From assembly GCA_963576785.1 (NCBI GenBank), contig OY756140.1:2790001-2854000 (forward strand): a stretch of DNA of 64,000 nt. The letters are read 5' to 3'. Below are positions 24,501 to 36,352 of the stretch, in pieces. A model generated the notes under the pieces. The model did no database searches and was not told where the DNA came from. It saw nothing but the letters and a program-made list of their open reading frames with translations. The position numbers and the translations under genes are program-made. The DNA comes from Chlorophyllum brunneum. Its lineage: Eukaryota > Basidiomycota > Agaricomycetes > Agaricales > Agaricaceae. The first letter of the stretch is position 1, and each line of letters starts with the position of its first letter.

Positions 24501-25360
24501 GTTTGTTGGGGGAGGTGGGAGGGCAAGAAGGGGAGAGCTAGCGGGGCGAGGAGAGGTCTTATATATGTGTGGGAGTGTTGAGATAGCGAGCTATTAACCG
24601 AGAAATTGCCTTTTTATCGCTCCTCGGCCCGCTCCGTAAATCGACACAAGCTCCGCTCATGCTCGCCTTTTCCAGTCTCTTTGCCTCCTCTGGCCTCGCC
24701 ACCCCCACGCTTATCACTTCTCGTCTCTGTGTTGTATGTAAGATGACTCATGGTCAATCACAGGCTGCATTCTGGTGCATTTCTCCAACGCGTGTTGGTC
24801 TAGCGTGACCTGTGCAGCCAGCTGCTCACTCCCATGCGATTCTCTGGTCTTTTATGGCTCGAGATACACGCATTGGACCCGCCTACATGGTGTAGATCTG
24901 CCATTTATCAACGCTCTAACTCCGTATCCAGCCTCTTCTAACACCACACGGGAGAATTTTTGACCACCCCATGTCCAGATGTGTGAAAACTGATACTCGG
25001 GATTCGTAACGATCTGAAACGCGTGTTTGCTGTGGCCTGCCGAGACGCGGCTGACCCGGAAGGTAACCTGCTGAGGTTGGTGCGCTAATAGTGGGACTGA
25101 ATGGAGCGCCTGGAAACGAGGATTAATAGCTATCATGTAATAGTAAATAAGATTTGCGGCGGGCGGGGATCGAACGCGGGACGGGAGGTGTGGGTCCGAC
25201 GGTGGAGTGGAGTGGATGGCAGGCGATGTTCCCCACAAACCACCGCCCGCCGTCTCGCACACCCTCTCTGCTCTCGCTCCTTCGCAAATGTGAACAGGAT
25301 CGCATATCCCCCTCAACTCACCTGTCAACCCCGGACCCATTGCGCATCCAGCTTGCGGGT
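24501..25360. promoter_or_regulatory. Divergent intergenic region between Yippee and ULP1 genes
   Basis: About 860 bases that must hold both promoters. A TATA-like box for the Yippee gene is near 24557-24568. No protein motif was found here. A GC-rich inverted repeat (GGCGGGCGG with CCGCCCGCC) spans about 25156-25255, near the likely ULP1 transcription start. Confidence 0.4.
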
Positions 25361-27029
25361 ATGGGTCTTCACTCCCCACAGCACTCACCACCAACTCGTT
25401 CAGTATCCTCTGCATCCACCACTACAGCGGACTCGTCCGTGGGACAGCGACCGCCCGGTCTTATTCGACATCGGCATAGAGCACACATCTATGAAAAGGC
25501 GGTGCGTCTCGTCCGGCTTTGTATGCTACGCGAGGCTGACGGGTGTGTCTCGTACTTAGTATCGAGCCAAGGTCAAGAACGAGAGGGAAAAGCTACGTGC
25601 TGCCCTCGTCCTGAAGGCATATGAGCACAAAAAGCGGCATGGTATGTTTCTCGTTCTCCCCACTTGAATACTTGTCCTCAAGGTTATCCAGGCTATCAGT
25701 CATCTATAAGAGATTTCCAAGGTGCAAGGCTCCTGGATTCTTGAACCCTTCTAGCACTGATCATCGTCAGACTACATCTCCTACTTTGACAGGCTAAAGA
25801 CCGCCGTCCCACATGACCCCACCAAAGGTTCGCCCCTCCTGCTACATCTCTTCTATCCCGTAGCCAACACATGCCACGCAGTGACATCCCCCCTTACGAT
25901 CGTGAAAGATGACACCCTCAAGCGGGCCCTAACTATCGCCCGAGCATCAATGCAAGAGTAAGGTCCCCTTTCTCTCTTCCCTTCCCTCAGAGTCTAACCT
26001 CTCTCGAGGCGTAAGCCCCTCAGCTTTGACACTTCTGCTCTCGACGTACTCCAACGCAAATGGCGTGACAAAGACACCCAGCTCGAAGAAGACCTCAAGC
26101 CCAAAATCCCACCCCTTCCAAAAGCTCTTCCCCCACCAGACGAAAACGCCGTACGAACTTTCATGGACAAACATGGGACAATAGCCAAGTACGCAAGAGA
26201 AGCCATCGATGATAGAGACATCAACCGTCTGAGGCCAGGGCAGTGGTTAAACGATGAGATCATCAACTTTTACGGAGCGATGATTTTGGGAAGATCAGAA
26301 GGGTACAAGGAGAACATGCCCAATGGTACGGCAGTGGCAATCGCCGCCGCTGTGAAAGGGCGAGGGAAACTGCTGAATGCGCATTACTTCAGCTCCTTTT
26401 TTTGGTCCAAGCTGACCGGTGATGGGTACGACAAGGGGAGGCTGGCAAAGTGGACAAAGAAGGTGTGCTTCTGCGCCTTTCGTATCACTGTTCCATCGAA
26501 TCCTCATTCATGTCCAGATTGATATCTTTTCAAAAGATGTGATACTTATTCCTGTGAACCATAATAATGCTCATTGGACCGCTGCTGCTATCAACTTCCG
26601 TCGGAAACGGATAGAGTCGTATGATAGCATGGGTATGGCAAAGGCTGTTGTATTTTCGGTCGGTCTCTTCTCTTCTTTACTCGGCTTTACATGTAGTCCA
26701 TACCTTTTTCCCAGCATCTACGAAAATACCTCGACGCAGAACACCGGAATAAGAAAAAGAAACCATTTGATTTCACAGGGTGGGAAGACTATGCTCCTGA
26801 CGCATGTTCCTTCCCCTTATCCCCTATCCTTCAGAGCTTTACTGACGCGACTTTACAGGATCTGACGCCGCAGCAAGAAAATGGTCATGACTGTGGTGTA
26901 TTCACCTGCCAATTCCTTGAAGCTCTTTCAAGAGGCGAGGAAACATTCCGCTTCACACAACAAGACATGCCCTACCTCCGACGGCGAATGATCTGGGAAA
27001 TTGGACACACGAAATTGCGTGAAGATTAG
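25361..27029 (+). CDS. ULP1: SUMO (ubiquitin-like) protease Ulp1/SENP family
   Basis: A multi-exon gene of about 430 residues. The first exon begins MGLHSPQHSPPTRSVSS; an open frame continues upstream of this ATG, so the start is uncertain. Short exons follow (YRAKVKNEREKLRAALVLK, then GYPGYQSSIRDFQ). The C48 peptidase domain begins near 26160: GTIAKYAREAIDDRDINRL, RPGQWLNDEIINFYGAMI. The catalytic His is in NNAHWTAAAI, the Asp in ESYDSMG, the oxyanion Gln in LTPQQENGHDCGVFTC, and the Cys is the C of DCG. All four catalytic residues are present. The domain ends RRRMIWEIGHTKLRED. Ulp1 matures SUMO and removes it from targets, usually at the nuclear pore. Introns interrupt near 25499-25558, 25645-25684, 25822-25860, 25960-26010, 26463-26517 and twice between 26650 and 26860. 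Confidence 0.9.
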
Positions 27030-27396
27030 CCCCGCCCGTCTCTTGCCTATCTGTATGCCCTTTGCCGCCGGGACAGCGATATCCATCGCCATTTCTATAC
27101 TTATTGATTGATCCCCCTTTCTGTTTCTTCATTACCCAGGTTGTGAGCTGCTCGTCGCTTTGTCGGTTATATATTCCCAGTCTCTGCATTACGTCGTACT
27201 TTACTGTAGAATACTCAATGATCTTGAACTTCAACGGAGTGAAGCCCCGATTACAGGCATGTTTTCCTTACACCTCTTTTAATAGGAAAATTGAACCAGA
27301 CCGTGAATATGCGTTGAGGGGATAAGGTACATAATAAGTATAGATGATGCAAAGGAGGCGGTGGGCGGTGACCAGAACACCGGTTTCTGGTTGGAC

Positions 27397-28018
27397 TCAT
27401 CTTCGAAACCACCATACAACGATAAAGAACCAAAACACGACAATGAGGAATACAATATACCACAACCACCGACATCCTTGCCTTGAAGCCATGTTGTTCA
27501 TACGTCGAAACGTTCCTTGGAGTATACCTCCCGTTTCTGCGAATGCATCATTCTAGGAAAGGCGTATATCAATGGTGAAAGGAAAAAGTGGGTTGTCGAC
27601 ATACCATCTGGCTCAGCTGCTTCGTTGACTCGCGTACTTCATTTCCAATTCCGACCGTAATCTGGGCGCATATACACAGCGGTTACCACTTTGGCTCGTA
27701 TATTGAAATAATCAAACGCACGTCTTTCAATAGTTTGACTTTTGCAGTTAAGCCTTCCACCGCTTCGTCATTCTGTCCTTCTAGGTCATCGGCGTAACGA
27801 TGTTTGGGCGGATCTGCACTTCCACCACCACTATACCCATATCCTTGTCCGTATCTACCAGATGAAGTGTCGTTGTGATACCCGAATGGCGTAGACCGTC
27901 CAGAACCAGGTGGTGTTAGTGTATGTGAAGAAGTGCCAAGAAGGGCGGAACGATCTCGTAGAGAGGTGGATGAAGAGAGTCTGACGCTGGGTATAGTCAC
28001 GGCGGGTTGGTTAGCCAT
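27397..28018 (-). CDS. BET1: Bet1-type Qc-SNARE
   Basis: Three exons, about 155 residues. The N-terminus (MANQPAVTIPSVRLSSSTS) is disordered and Ser/Gly/Tyr-rich. The SNARE helix is split over the exons: DDLEGQNDEAVEGLTAKVKL-LKD, then ITVGIGNEVRESTKQLSQM, then NDAFAETGGILQGTFRRMN. The heptad pattern with the central Gly-Ile-Gly region corresponds to Bet1. A C-terminal membrane anchor follows (WLWYIVFLIVVFWFFIVVWW) ending in basic residues. Bet1 is the Qc-SNARE for ER-to-Golgi vesicle fusion. Introns are at about 27668-27719 and 27555-27605. The gene is convergent with ULP1, with about 370 bases between stops. Confidence 0.88.
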
Positions 28019-28400
28019 TTTTTGGTGATGTGGTTAAGGTAGGGCGTACCGTGGTTGCGACATTGTAAGATGTGAATTATGACCCGAGAATATGGGGTAG
28101 TGCAGTAGTTGGACAGTAGGTGGAGTCGAGTGACGTTTGTTTGAGCAGAGAGTCAAGAGTCACGGTAGACGAGCCACAGTCTATAAGAGAGAGTCACACG
28201 TTGGTCCACGGACTCCCAAAATGGTATCACTACCTTTTATGGAGATGCTCCAACTGCGTAGGTGATGGATAACAATGAAATGACATTCTATACTTCGACA
28301 CTCAATATAAATACACTCTTTCATCCCACACCAGATGTTACGCTGCAGGGGCTAGTACCGTCGTTTGTTCTCTCTGTCTCCGGAGGGGTAGTCGTAAACG

Positions 28401-30934
28401 TTAATTGGCCCTATGCCCATGTTTCGTGATGACGTGGCGATTGAGAGAACGACTATGTGCGTATCTTTTTCCGCACCCATGAATGGGGCATATATAGGCC
28501 TTGACGCCTGAGTGTGAGTTCATGTGATCTGGCGACTATGATAAGCGCAGTGCTTTTTCGTCTCAGGAAGGTTCTCACTCTGGAGGTTTTGCCTTGTGGT
28601 GAAGCTAGTTCCACATATAGAACATGAGAAGCGATGAACTCTCTTTCGTTTGTGGTCTGCGGCAGATTGGACTCTACCCGAGTTTACAATTAATGAGATG
28701 AGCACGGGATTGGTCTTTCCAAGCACCAGTTTAAGTTGACGTCCACCACCCGGAATTGTTGAGGCACTGGCTCCTGGATAAGTTGAAGAAATAAAGTCAC
28801 TGGGGCGAGAATCACGATCGGTGATCGTCAAAGTGGGAAGTTGGGCCTCGCTAATCTCTGTCTCTGGTGCTTCCGCGAGGGTGACGAGTGATCTGCTCCG
28901 GTTCCCCTGGCCAGAACTTCAGTGGGAGAGCATTATAATCAATAATGATATTCACCAACGAGTATAACCAGGGAAGAAAGCTCTTGAACCCACTTGGTGC
29001 CCTCTCTAGGCCGCTGAAGTCGAAGCGTTCCAGTTCAATCACGAGACTTGAAACATCTTCGTCAGAAACGCGGCAACATGCTTCCCATCCAAGATCCTCG
29101 GAAACGATCCACATATCACGGAGGATGTCACTTCCCCAATCTGCGCAATTCCATTTGACCACTGAAATATGGTTCATGAATAAGTGATATCGGCATGACC
29201 ACAGAACGTCGTACCGTGCGTCGACGGATCCGCATGATTCTGCCAACGGAGGGACTGAACCGCCACATCATATTGAGCTGTTGGTTCACTTATAGCAAAC
29301 TTGCGAGAGCGACGCGGGTTCCTGAGAAAATCAGAAAACGAGGCATGGTAGACACGAACAGGGAAACCGTGAACATCGGATGACGAAGGCACTTCAAGAA
29401 CCGAGTGCAACTGGCGGAGCGATCGATAGAAAAGAGCCCGATCGAGGGAGAAGAAATTGGCTTGGTTTCGAGCGCAAAGTCTAGGGTGAGGAAAGAAAAT
29501 AATCAACCCCAGAATACGCATTGTGGTGGCCATGATATTAGAAGGAACTTCGGAGAGAATCTGGCGAAAGAGGAGATCAAGAGCATGGAGTGGGTTTACG
29601 GTGAAAGGTTCGCCAGGGCGTCCCAGAAACTTGAGACACACCCCAAGCCGGCCTGCCGGATCACTGTATTCCTGGTCACCTATGAATCTGACAATAAATG
29701 AAGCAAGGCCAAGATGACCAGATGCAGATGCGGCGATGCGGCGAAGATGACTTTCCGATGGCCAATCACTATCGACTTGGTTACTATACTTCCGCCGTAT
29801 TTTCTCGAATTCGGTGTCGAGAACGCGGACAACGTCTTGTTGTGCCTCGGAATCGTCGATCGACACTTCCTCACGCCTGCAAGTAATATGAAAATCTGCA
29901 TCAGAGAACACGGATTTGAGGTGCCATTCTGGTCGACTGCAAATCATCCAGAGGAGGGGGCACCTTTCTGACTGGGCGTGAGTATTGATGAGTTCGACGA
30001 ATTCGCACTGAGCCTCTACGCTGCTACATTCATCCAGTCCATCGATGATTACGAGCAGTGGGTCCCGGAGTGTGCGTGGATACTGCGTCGTGATGAATTG
30101 CAATGGCTCAGCGATGAGTGCCTTGAACTGAAAGCGGATGTTCTTCTCCAGGATCAGAGGATCGTCGGCGATGCGTTGGGTGATGATTCGCTTGTACTCA
30201 GGTAGTTGAATAGCGAGCTGATAAGCTATGGTCGGTATAACGCGTTCAGAATCCGCAAGACCGCTTGACCTCGAGAAGAAGAAGACGGCGCCGAGGCGAT
30301 TTAATTTCTGCATTGCTTCCGCGACCGACTGAGCAATCGCTGACTTCCCGACACCTGCAAAACCCGAGACCCAGAGCATTTTCCAGCCACGATCTGGATT
30401 GATCGCCCACTTAGTGATACGATACCTCAGGGACTTGCGGGTATCGGGGTGACACCTTGGTACATAAGATCTCACAGATGAGTCAAGTGTAGCCCCAGGA
30501 AGACTCTTTTGCGCGAGGAGGTGGAACACTATGATCTAGATGAGAAAATATTACATGAGTGAAAAATATCCGCACCGAGGTTACCGGCGTAAATAATCTG
30601 GGAGATCGTTGGGTTATTGATGACCATATCGTGGGCGCCCTGGAAAAGGCTGGGAACGGAGGATACCGCTGTTACTTGCTCTGCTACGCATTATGAACGA
30701 TCAGCTACGTCTGAGACTTCCTTCTTTCATACTTCACTGACCGGCGGTGGGTTGGTAAGTGTGTAGATGTTCTGCGCTGGAGGTGGTAGTACCAGCGCTT
30801 GCGGCAGGCAGGGAAGGCAAGGAATTTGTCGCTGTGGAGGGTCTAGTGAGATTGCTAATGGGCGGAGGTTCTCCATCCAACGGCAGATATTTTGCGACGC
30901 GAGCCACCAGTGTCCTTAATGTTTGGAGTAGCAT
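28401..30934 (-). CDS. NACHT-domain NTPase (NLR-like) spliced to a C-terminal pair of C2H2 zinc fingers
   Basis: The model is about 790 residues in six exons. A short N-terminal exon (MLLQTLRTLVARVAKYLPLD) is followed by FQGAHDMVINNPTISQI, a motif typical of agaricomycete NACHT proteins. The P-loop NTPase domain comes next: CHPDTRKSL, Walker A GFAGVGKSAIAQ, Walker B LLVIIDGLDEC, then CSRPEWHL. A helical region with LGLIIFFPHPRL and YHASFSDFL follows (the YHASFxDFL motif is standard after fungal NACHT domains), then ELERFDFSGLERAPSGFKSF. A 49-base intron (28907-28955, GTGAAT...CCAG) joins PWLYSL in frame to an open frame with no ATG of its own. A second 50-base intron (28529-28578) completes finger 1, CSIC..12..HMNSH, followed by finger 2, CPIHGCGKRY..H..VITKH, and a stop at 28401. 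Without the 49-base splice the protein stops at 28851 and lacks the fingers. Fungal NACHT proteins are linked to non-self recognition; a role for this one is inferred. An alternative ATG is at 31009. Confidence 0.72.
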
Positions 30935-32755
30935 AGGAAGATAATGACGGGTAGGGACAATTGCTGTGATTCTTAAATACCGTGAATAGAATGATGGGAA
31001 CAGATTCAATCTCAGAGGTTTGGTTTACTGCATTGTGACAGTCATTCTGTGTGGCACTCTAGGTTACGATTTAGATGACATCGAGTCTCGCGGGGTTAGT
31101 TTACTTTTCCCTTCTCTGAACATTTCGTACTTGTACTTTTCTGTATGTATGTACATGCGGACTGCGTTCGAGCACCGCTATATAAATTGTTGAATTAAAA
31201 AAAAAAAAAGACAGTCATTCTGTGGCGGTCCGCGACACAGCCCAACGTGTCGTCAGTCTTGGAGGTCGTAGACATCGTAGACTTCGACAAGGACTGCAAT
31301 GCATTTATCAAATTTGGGAATAGTTATTTCTAGACTAGTTGTGGGTGCCTGTGTATTCTGTACCCTTGTGATCATGATCAGTCGGGAGCGTTCAGGAATG
31401 GCTCTTTACTAGGGGAGGAAATTAGTATTGGGCGGTTGTCTGGCATATTGACATAGGCGTCGAGGCGTACTAGCCAACTGGGATTTGGGATCGTGGTGTG
31501 GTCTTTGGTAGGCAGCGTCAAGGTCCGCTGTCTCCATGGGAGATTTTTGGTGAGCAAGGTTCCGCTTTTGCAAAAATAAGTATGTACTAAAGTCACCGGC
31601 CTGGGACAGCGTGGGATACAGTAAAGAGTGTGTCTTCAACGTCAACTGTTACACCTCGTCAGCCAAATTCCCTGCGTATTTCGTACTACTGGTGCAGTTA
31701 ACAGGATCGCTCTCGGAGCGATCCACTGAAGTAGTAGGTGTTTGACTTAGCCGGCTCTATAACATATGGCGCGCGGTTAGGGGAAGTGGCTTGGGATGAT
31801 GTTGTTTCTGGGAACAGCATCAGGTACGGAGACGAGACGTACTCAGTCATAGCACACTCGCATAAGCACGATAGAAAAAGTACACCTCAGTGGACTCAGA
31901 CATAAAGTTTCAAGAAGCAAAAGGGATCATCGATAAAAAGATATACTCCAAATATATATTATATATACACATCCCGAAACCAACTAACCAAGAAACTCGA
32001 AGGGGGGAAAGGAAGAAAAAAGAAAAAAGTCGCCTCTCGACTCTTTTCGCCATTCATATGCAAACATTGCATAGAGGTCGAGAGGTCCGTGGGCGGGAAA
32101 CAAGGAGGGAGGGGCACTCCCCGATCAACAGCTCGTACACCTCCCATGCCCTATTCTTGTTGAGCTAACAGGCTCATGCTCCAATCAAGGGCATGATAGG
32201 AGCAAAAAAAAAAAAAGGAGCGAGAAGTTCTATTATGCGGTTTCCGGGTTGCAGGTTTGTGAATGGTGAAGGGATTGTTACATACTACGGAGGATTGGAA
32301 CGTAAGACAATACGAAGAATCAATGGATTGAAGGCCAGAATGGGGGTGAAGAGGGCAGTAGTATGCAGTGTTTCGGAAGTTGACCAGTCTGACTGGGTGG
32401 GATAGGTATCGTACGCCGATGTGAGTTCTAGTCCGAAGGGAGAAGCTGATGGCATGCAACAAGTGAAGGTGGAATTATATGTTGGGTAGTTGTGGAGTCC
32501 GATATCTCTTGCATATGCATTCTGTTGAGGGTACTTCCTCCCTAGGGTCGAGTTAAGGTGACAGGACAGGGCAGGAGGGAAAGGTGAGAGAAGAATGGGC
32601 CAAAAGCGTCATGCGGTATAAACTAATCAGTACAATGTATATTTCAGCGGTGAATGTCGAGGTTTGAAGGTTGCGTCGTGGAAAGGAGGGGCTATGAAAG
32701 GAGATGCGAAGCGTGTGTTAGAAAAGGAGGAAAGGTAAAGTTGATCAATCAATGC
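30935..32755. other. Intergenic region containing a retroposed element
   Basis: About 1.8 kb without a recognised gene, between the NACHT gene start and the 3' end of the UPF0658 gene. It holds the poly(A)-tailed insertion at 31037-31224, an AT-rich tract near 31950-31970 and a homopolymer A run near 32203-32216. Short open frames at 31890-32168 and 32151-32462 have low complexity. Confidence 0.5.
31037..31224 (+). mobile_element. Short retroposed element with 15-base target-site duplication and poly(A) tail
   Basis: The 15-mer GACAGTCATTCTGTG occurs at 31037-31051 and again, identically, at 31210-31224. The 158 bases between them (31052-31209) end in 13 adenines directly before the second copy. 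A direct repeat flanking a segment with a 3' A-tail is the signature of target-primed reverse transcription by a LINE-type machinery. The insert begins TGGCACTCTAGG, which resembles a pol III A box, and contains GCGTTCGAGCACC, which loosely resembles a B box. It could therefore be a SINE, or a 5'-truncated copy of an mRNA 3' end. The source sequence is unknown. Perfect duplications suggest a recent insertion. Confidence 0.78.
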
Positions 32756-34485
32756 TCATGCGGTTAAGCGTTGTGCTCGCCGCACGACCGTGATTTGCAG
32801 GTCCTAGTCGGTTATGTTGTTTCCTCGCAACTAAAAAGGATAAGTAAGCTCGCAGTGGATTGAATGGACTCAGGTATACGTACGTGCATCCTTCAGGCCC
32901 TTCCCAAAGTTCCTAAGTACAATCACCGAGAACACCATTGTTGCGATCAGTAGTACAATAGCAATCACGGCTACAAACAAGTTGATCAGTAAATTTAAAT
33001 AGCGAACGGCCTCACGTGGGAGATGGGCACTCACAGAACACGGTGAGCGACTTCCACGTGAGCTTGAAAGTCGTCGTGTTTATATTCATGAGCACCTTGA
33101 TGAGCTAGATATCACAGACGTATTAGCATGGAACTAGAACTACCGTTGGAATAGACTGACCTTGTATATGAAATAGATCAGAGCACCAACGCAGCCCGAC
33201 ATAAACGTCGCCATCATCCACTTGTTCTCATGTCTCGCCGCCAAATGACCTTCCACCAAGAGCACAATAGACAAAGGTAGCGCTGCACATGTCACATAGT
33301 ACTCCCAATCATTGGCCTGTAACACAAGCCAAATGAACTGCACAGAGAATCCCGCCCAGAAGAAGACATCAAACTTGACGAGGCATTCGTAGATCTGGTA
33401 GCTGGCATACATGCGCTTGATGTTTCGATCCGCTCCGAGGAATTTGTAGACTTTCCAACCGAATTCATGGTAAATTTTCCATCCGAGAGCAATGAAGAAC
33501 ACCTCAGCGACGGAGACGACAATGGGGATGACGGTTGTGAGAACGTCGATGGGAATTTTGGAGGCGGCTGCTACTTTGCCTGCTTCAGGTCCTAGTGCTT
33601 CGCGAACTTCGCCAATTTGAATGGCGGCGTAGATGATGAGGAGGCCGTTGAAGACTCTGGAGGAGGTGGTAGGTAGACGCTGGGGGGTCGTTGGCAAGGA
33701 GACTCACGTTAGGAAGATGAACTGAAGGGTGTTGCGGGCGTAGACGGCATCGACTGCCATGACGAACTGGAATACGCTATAGAGAGGTTGTAGCATAGTG
33801 GTTACGGAGTCAACGAACGACTCACTGTGCGAGAGCAAACACACTGAGGTAGACAGGCATCCTTCTTTGCGCCAACGAAGATTGCTCATCCTCGGCAAAC
33901 TCACGAATACGTAAATACAAGTCACCCTCTATCGCAAGATTGACCGTTGTCTCTACCAGCACGACAAGAACGTAAAGACGACATGCTATCGAGTCCGGGA
34001 GGATCTAGGTGATGTTGAGCAAAAGGCGTTATCAAACACCGCAACGGACTGACCTTTTGCCAAAATCCTGGGGCGTCGGGCTGCTTGGGTAGGGGTTGTG
34101 GAGGGTAGACTATTTGGGCGGTGTCGTGTGTGTCGTCAGAATGTTTTGCGGAAAAGGGCGATTTTGATGAGGAGAGGGGAAAGGAGGGACCGCGCTGGTG
34201 CAGAGGAGGGGTATTGGGGCTGGGACCCATTGCATAGGTGCTGTGGTGCGGGTTGGCGGTGTAGGGTTTGGAGTACTCGTCGATGAGGTCGTCGTAGGAA
34301 GCCTTGAATTCTTCTGGGTTGTTGTACTGGTCGTGTGTGGGAGGGTGGAGGTGTGGTCTGTGGTTGTAGTCGCTCAAGGAATGGTCTGAAGGAAAGGAGA
34401 GTGGATTTTGGGGAGACATGGAGGCAGGATCAAGGAGGGGACTGTGTCGACCGGCGAGGAGAGACGGAGAGCTGTGTTTACGCAT
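32756..34485 (-). CDS. UPF0658 Golgi apparatus membrane protein homologue
   Basis: About 440 residues in seven or eight exons. The N-terminal 140 residues are cytosolic and disordered (MRKHSSPSLLAGRHSPLLD, Pro/His/Ser-rich). A polytopic membrane region follows: IEGDLYLRIREFAEDEQSS, RMPVYLSVFALAH, SIFQFVMAVDAVYARNTLQF, RVFNGLLIIYAAIQIGEVRE, IPIDVLTTVIPIVVSVAEVF, then YQIYECLVKFDVFFWAGFSV, LVKF-type helices, and ENKWMMATFMSGCVGALIYF. The YECLVKFD..F..GF.VQF block is diagnostic of the fungal UPF0658 family (S. pombe C23H3.04). Function is unknown; the Golgi location is taken from the family. The last helix is AVIAIVLLIATMVFSVIVLR. The 3' end is uncertain: the final exon could end at 32756 or earlier near 32870. 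The start could also be the ATG at 34500. Confidence 0.8.
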
Positions 34486-34591
34486 ATTGATGCAGAACAC
34501 AACACATCAGAATGACACATTCACGGTCTACCGAACATGCACGACATCCAAAGCAGTATACATAGCGAGTAAAGAAACAACAGACGCCCCC

Positions 34592-36352
34592 TCAATCACT
34601 GTCCGTGTCCGTCGACGACCCCGTCTCGTCTCCATCGTCTAAACACATGTCAGCACGATACGCCAGCCAATAAAAATATACTCACGCATCCCATAGTCCA
34701 CTATCGAAACATGATGCATAATACTCGGCGGCGGAGGTGGCCTTGGCGGACTCATGACCCTCCTTGCAGGCGGTCCAGTCCCCATAGCCTTGCCTCTTCC
34801 CCTCCCACCACCATTCAACCCATTACTATGTCCATGCGACCCAATAGTTCGTGCACTGATGCTCGGACTCTGTGTCGCTGCCGAAAATGCCGAGGATGCA
34901 GGTGTGGCAGCCGGGGATGTCGACCTTGACGAGCCAAAAGAGGGTGACCGGTCCAGGAACGATGTTGTTGATGATTCACGGAGCTTGGATGGAATTTTGG
35001 ACTTGTTGCTTGTCGTGGATGTTGTGTAGTGTGACTGGGAAGTTTGATGTGAGCGACTGTGATAATATAGTACTAGTAAACCTCACTGTCAGTGGTCCAG
35101 TAGAATCTGGCTCGGCTTTTACTCGCGACACAGGAGATCCTACGGTCTCGTCAGCTCACTAATTCCATAAAAGTCCGAAATGCCATCCATACCAGAGGCC
35201 TTGGCCTTCTTATTCACCTTCGCTGGTGATGTCTGCGGTGACTGTGGCTGGGATGAGAGTCAATCCTCCATTACCATCCATAAAACCCAGAGACTCACCC
35301 TCTTTCTCTTCAGTGATCCTTCATTCTCCTCTACACACCGAAACGGAACCACAAGAAAACCCAACATCAAACTTACATTCCAAACAGGCGGCATAAAGTC
35401 TCACCGGGGCGTTTTGGAGTTTTCGCTTTACCCTTTCCCTTGCCGTTAAACCGCTCGTCCGATCCATTCCCTGTCTCCGAAGCCGGCGATGCGGATCTCC
35501 CTGCATCAGAAGGTAGCCTGTAGCAGTAAATTTAAACAAAATAGACGACATGCTAATAAGGGGAGGAGCATACTTCGGCTTCCCGCCAGCGGCACTCGAA
35601 CTAGCCCTCGTAGCAGATCCCCTCCGTGCGGAGCTCAACCCCATGCAAGAGGCCAGATGTGGTGCGTATCGGTTTGACGCAATCTACCAAGGAAAGTCAT
35701 TAACATCTCGTGTGATTACTCATAGGGTCAAGGGGAAAAGCCTACCTGCCGTTGGCAAACCACACAATCTAGCCACACCGTTCCCTCTTTATTCCCATTC
35801 CCTGTCGGAGTTCCTGTACCAGCTGCATTCGGTGTCCCTCCTCCATTGGCTGATCCTGCCCCTTTCCCCGCCTCAGATGAAGGCGTATCCGCTCTTGAGC
35901 TTGGTCCTGCACCACCACCACCATTATTGCTAGATTGTGACAAAGACCTCGGCAGGTGTACTATTAGCAACAATTAGCGCTTCCCTATCAGGTATAAACT
36001 ACGCGGGGGCGTACCGGAGCCACACCTGCACGAGGATATCGATCAATTCAGGTGAATATGGAGGAGAGAGCTGTACGTACCGTGTATGACAGATCTGGCA
36101 AATAGACTTTCCCTTCATTACCTCGTGGTGCGCTTGCAATGCTGCGTCGAGTATAATATCATCCAACATAGCTGAGAATATTCGTTTACTCTGTCCACGT
36201 ATAATGGTGCCGGTGGCGCGTAATATCAACAAACCAAGGATGAACGGAGAATAAAGTGGCTAATTGGCACCCTACACGCAGAAGAGAACAGTATCACAGA
36301 AACGTACCAGAGCATTGAGCATCTCCTCCTTTTCCAAAGATTTGGGTGCCAT
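34592..36352 (-). CDS. SGF11: SAGA-associated factor 11 (Sgf11)
   Basis: About 350 residues in ten or so short exons. The N-terminus is MAPKSLEKEEMLNAL; the next exon carries RIFSAMLDDIILDAALQAHH and SICQICHTR, the N-terminal helix by which Sgf11 clasps Sus1. A Ser/Gly/Thr-rich linker follows, then the zinc finger VWLDCVVCQRQ-IASNRYAPHLASCMGLS. This is the Sgf11 finger (C..C...IA..RYAPHLE.CMG) with all Cys/His ligands, followed by RRGSATR. The remaining exons are Ser/Pro-rich and end DDGDETGSSTDTDSD. Sgf11 is part of the SAGA deubiquitinase module, which removes ubiquitin from histone H2B. The linker and C-terminal tail are longer than in yeast (99 residues), as is common in basidiomycetes. 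The start ATG is at 36350-36352. Internal exon borders in the low-complexity tail are approximate. Confidence 0.85.

Noticed and set aside
25150..25260. tRNA-like segment on the minus strand: GGCGGGC/GCCCGCC ends and a GTTCGATCC sequence
   Set aside because: The putative T-arm stem does not pair, position-8 T and A14 are missing, there is no credible D-arm or anticodon arm, and no T-run follows. It is more likely a GC-rich 5' region of the ULP1 gene.
32200..32220. A-run flanked by GGAGC on both sides
   Set aside because: A five-base flank is too short to be a convincing duplication, and the segment has no body between copies.
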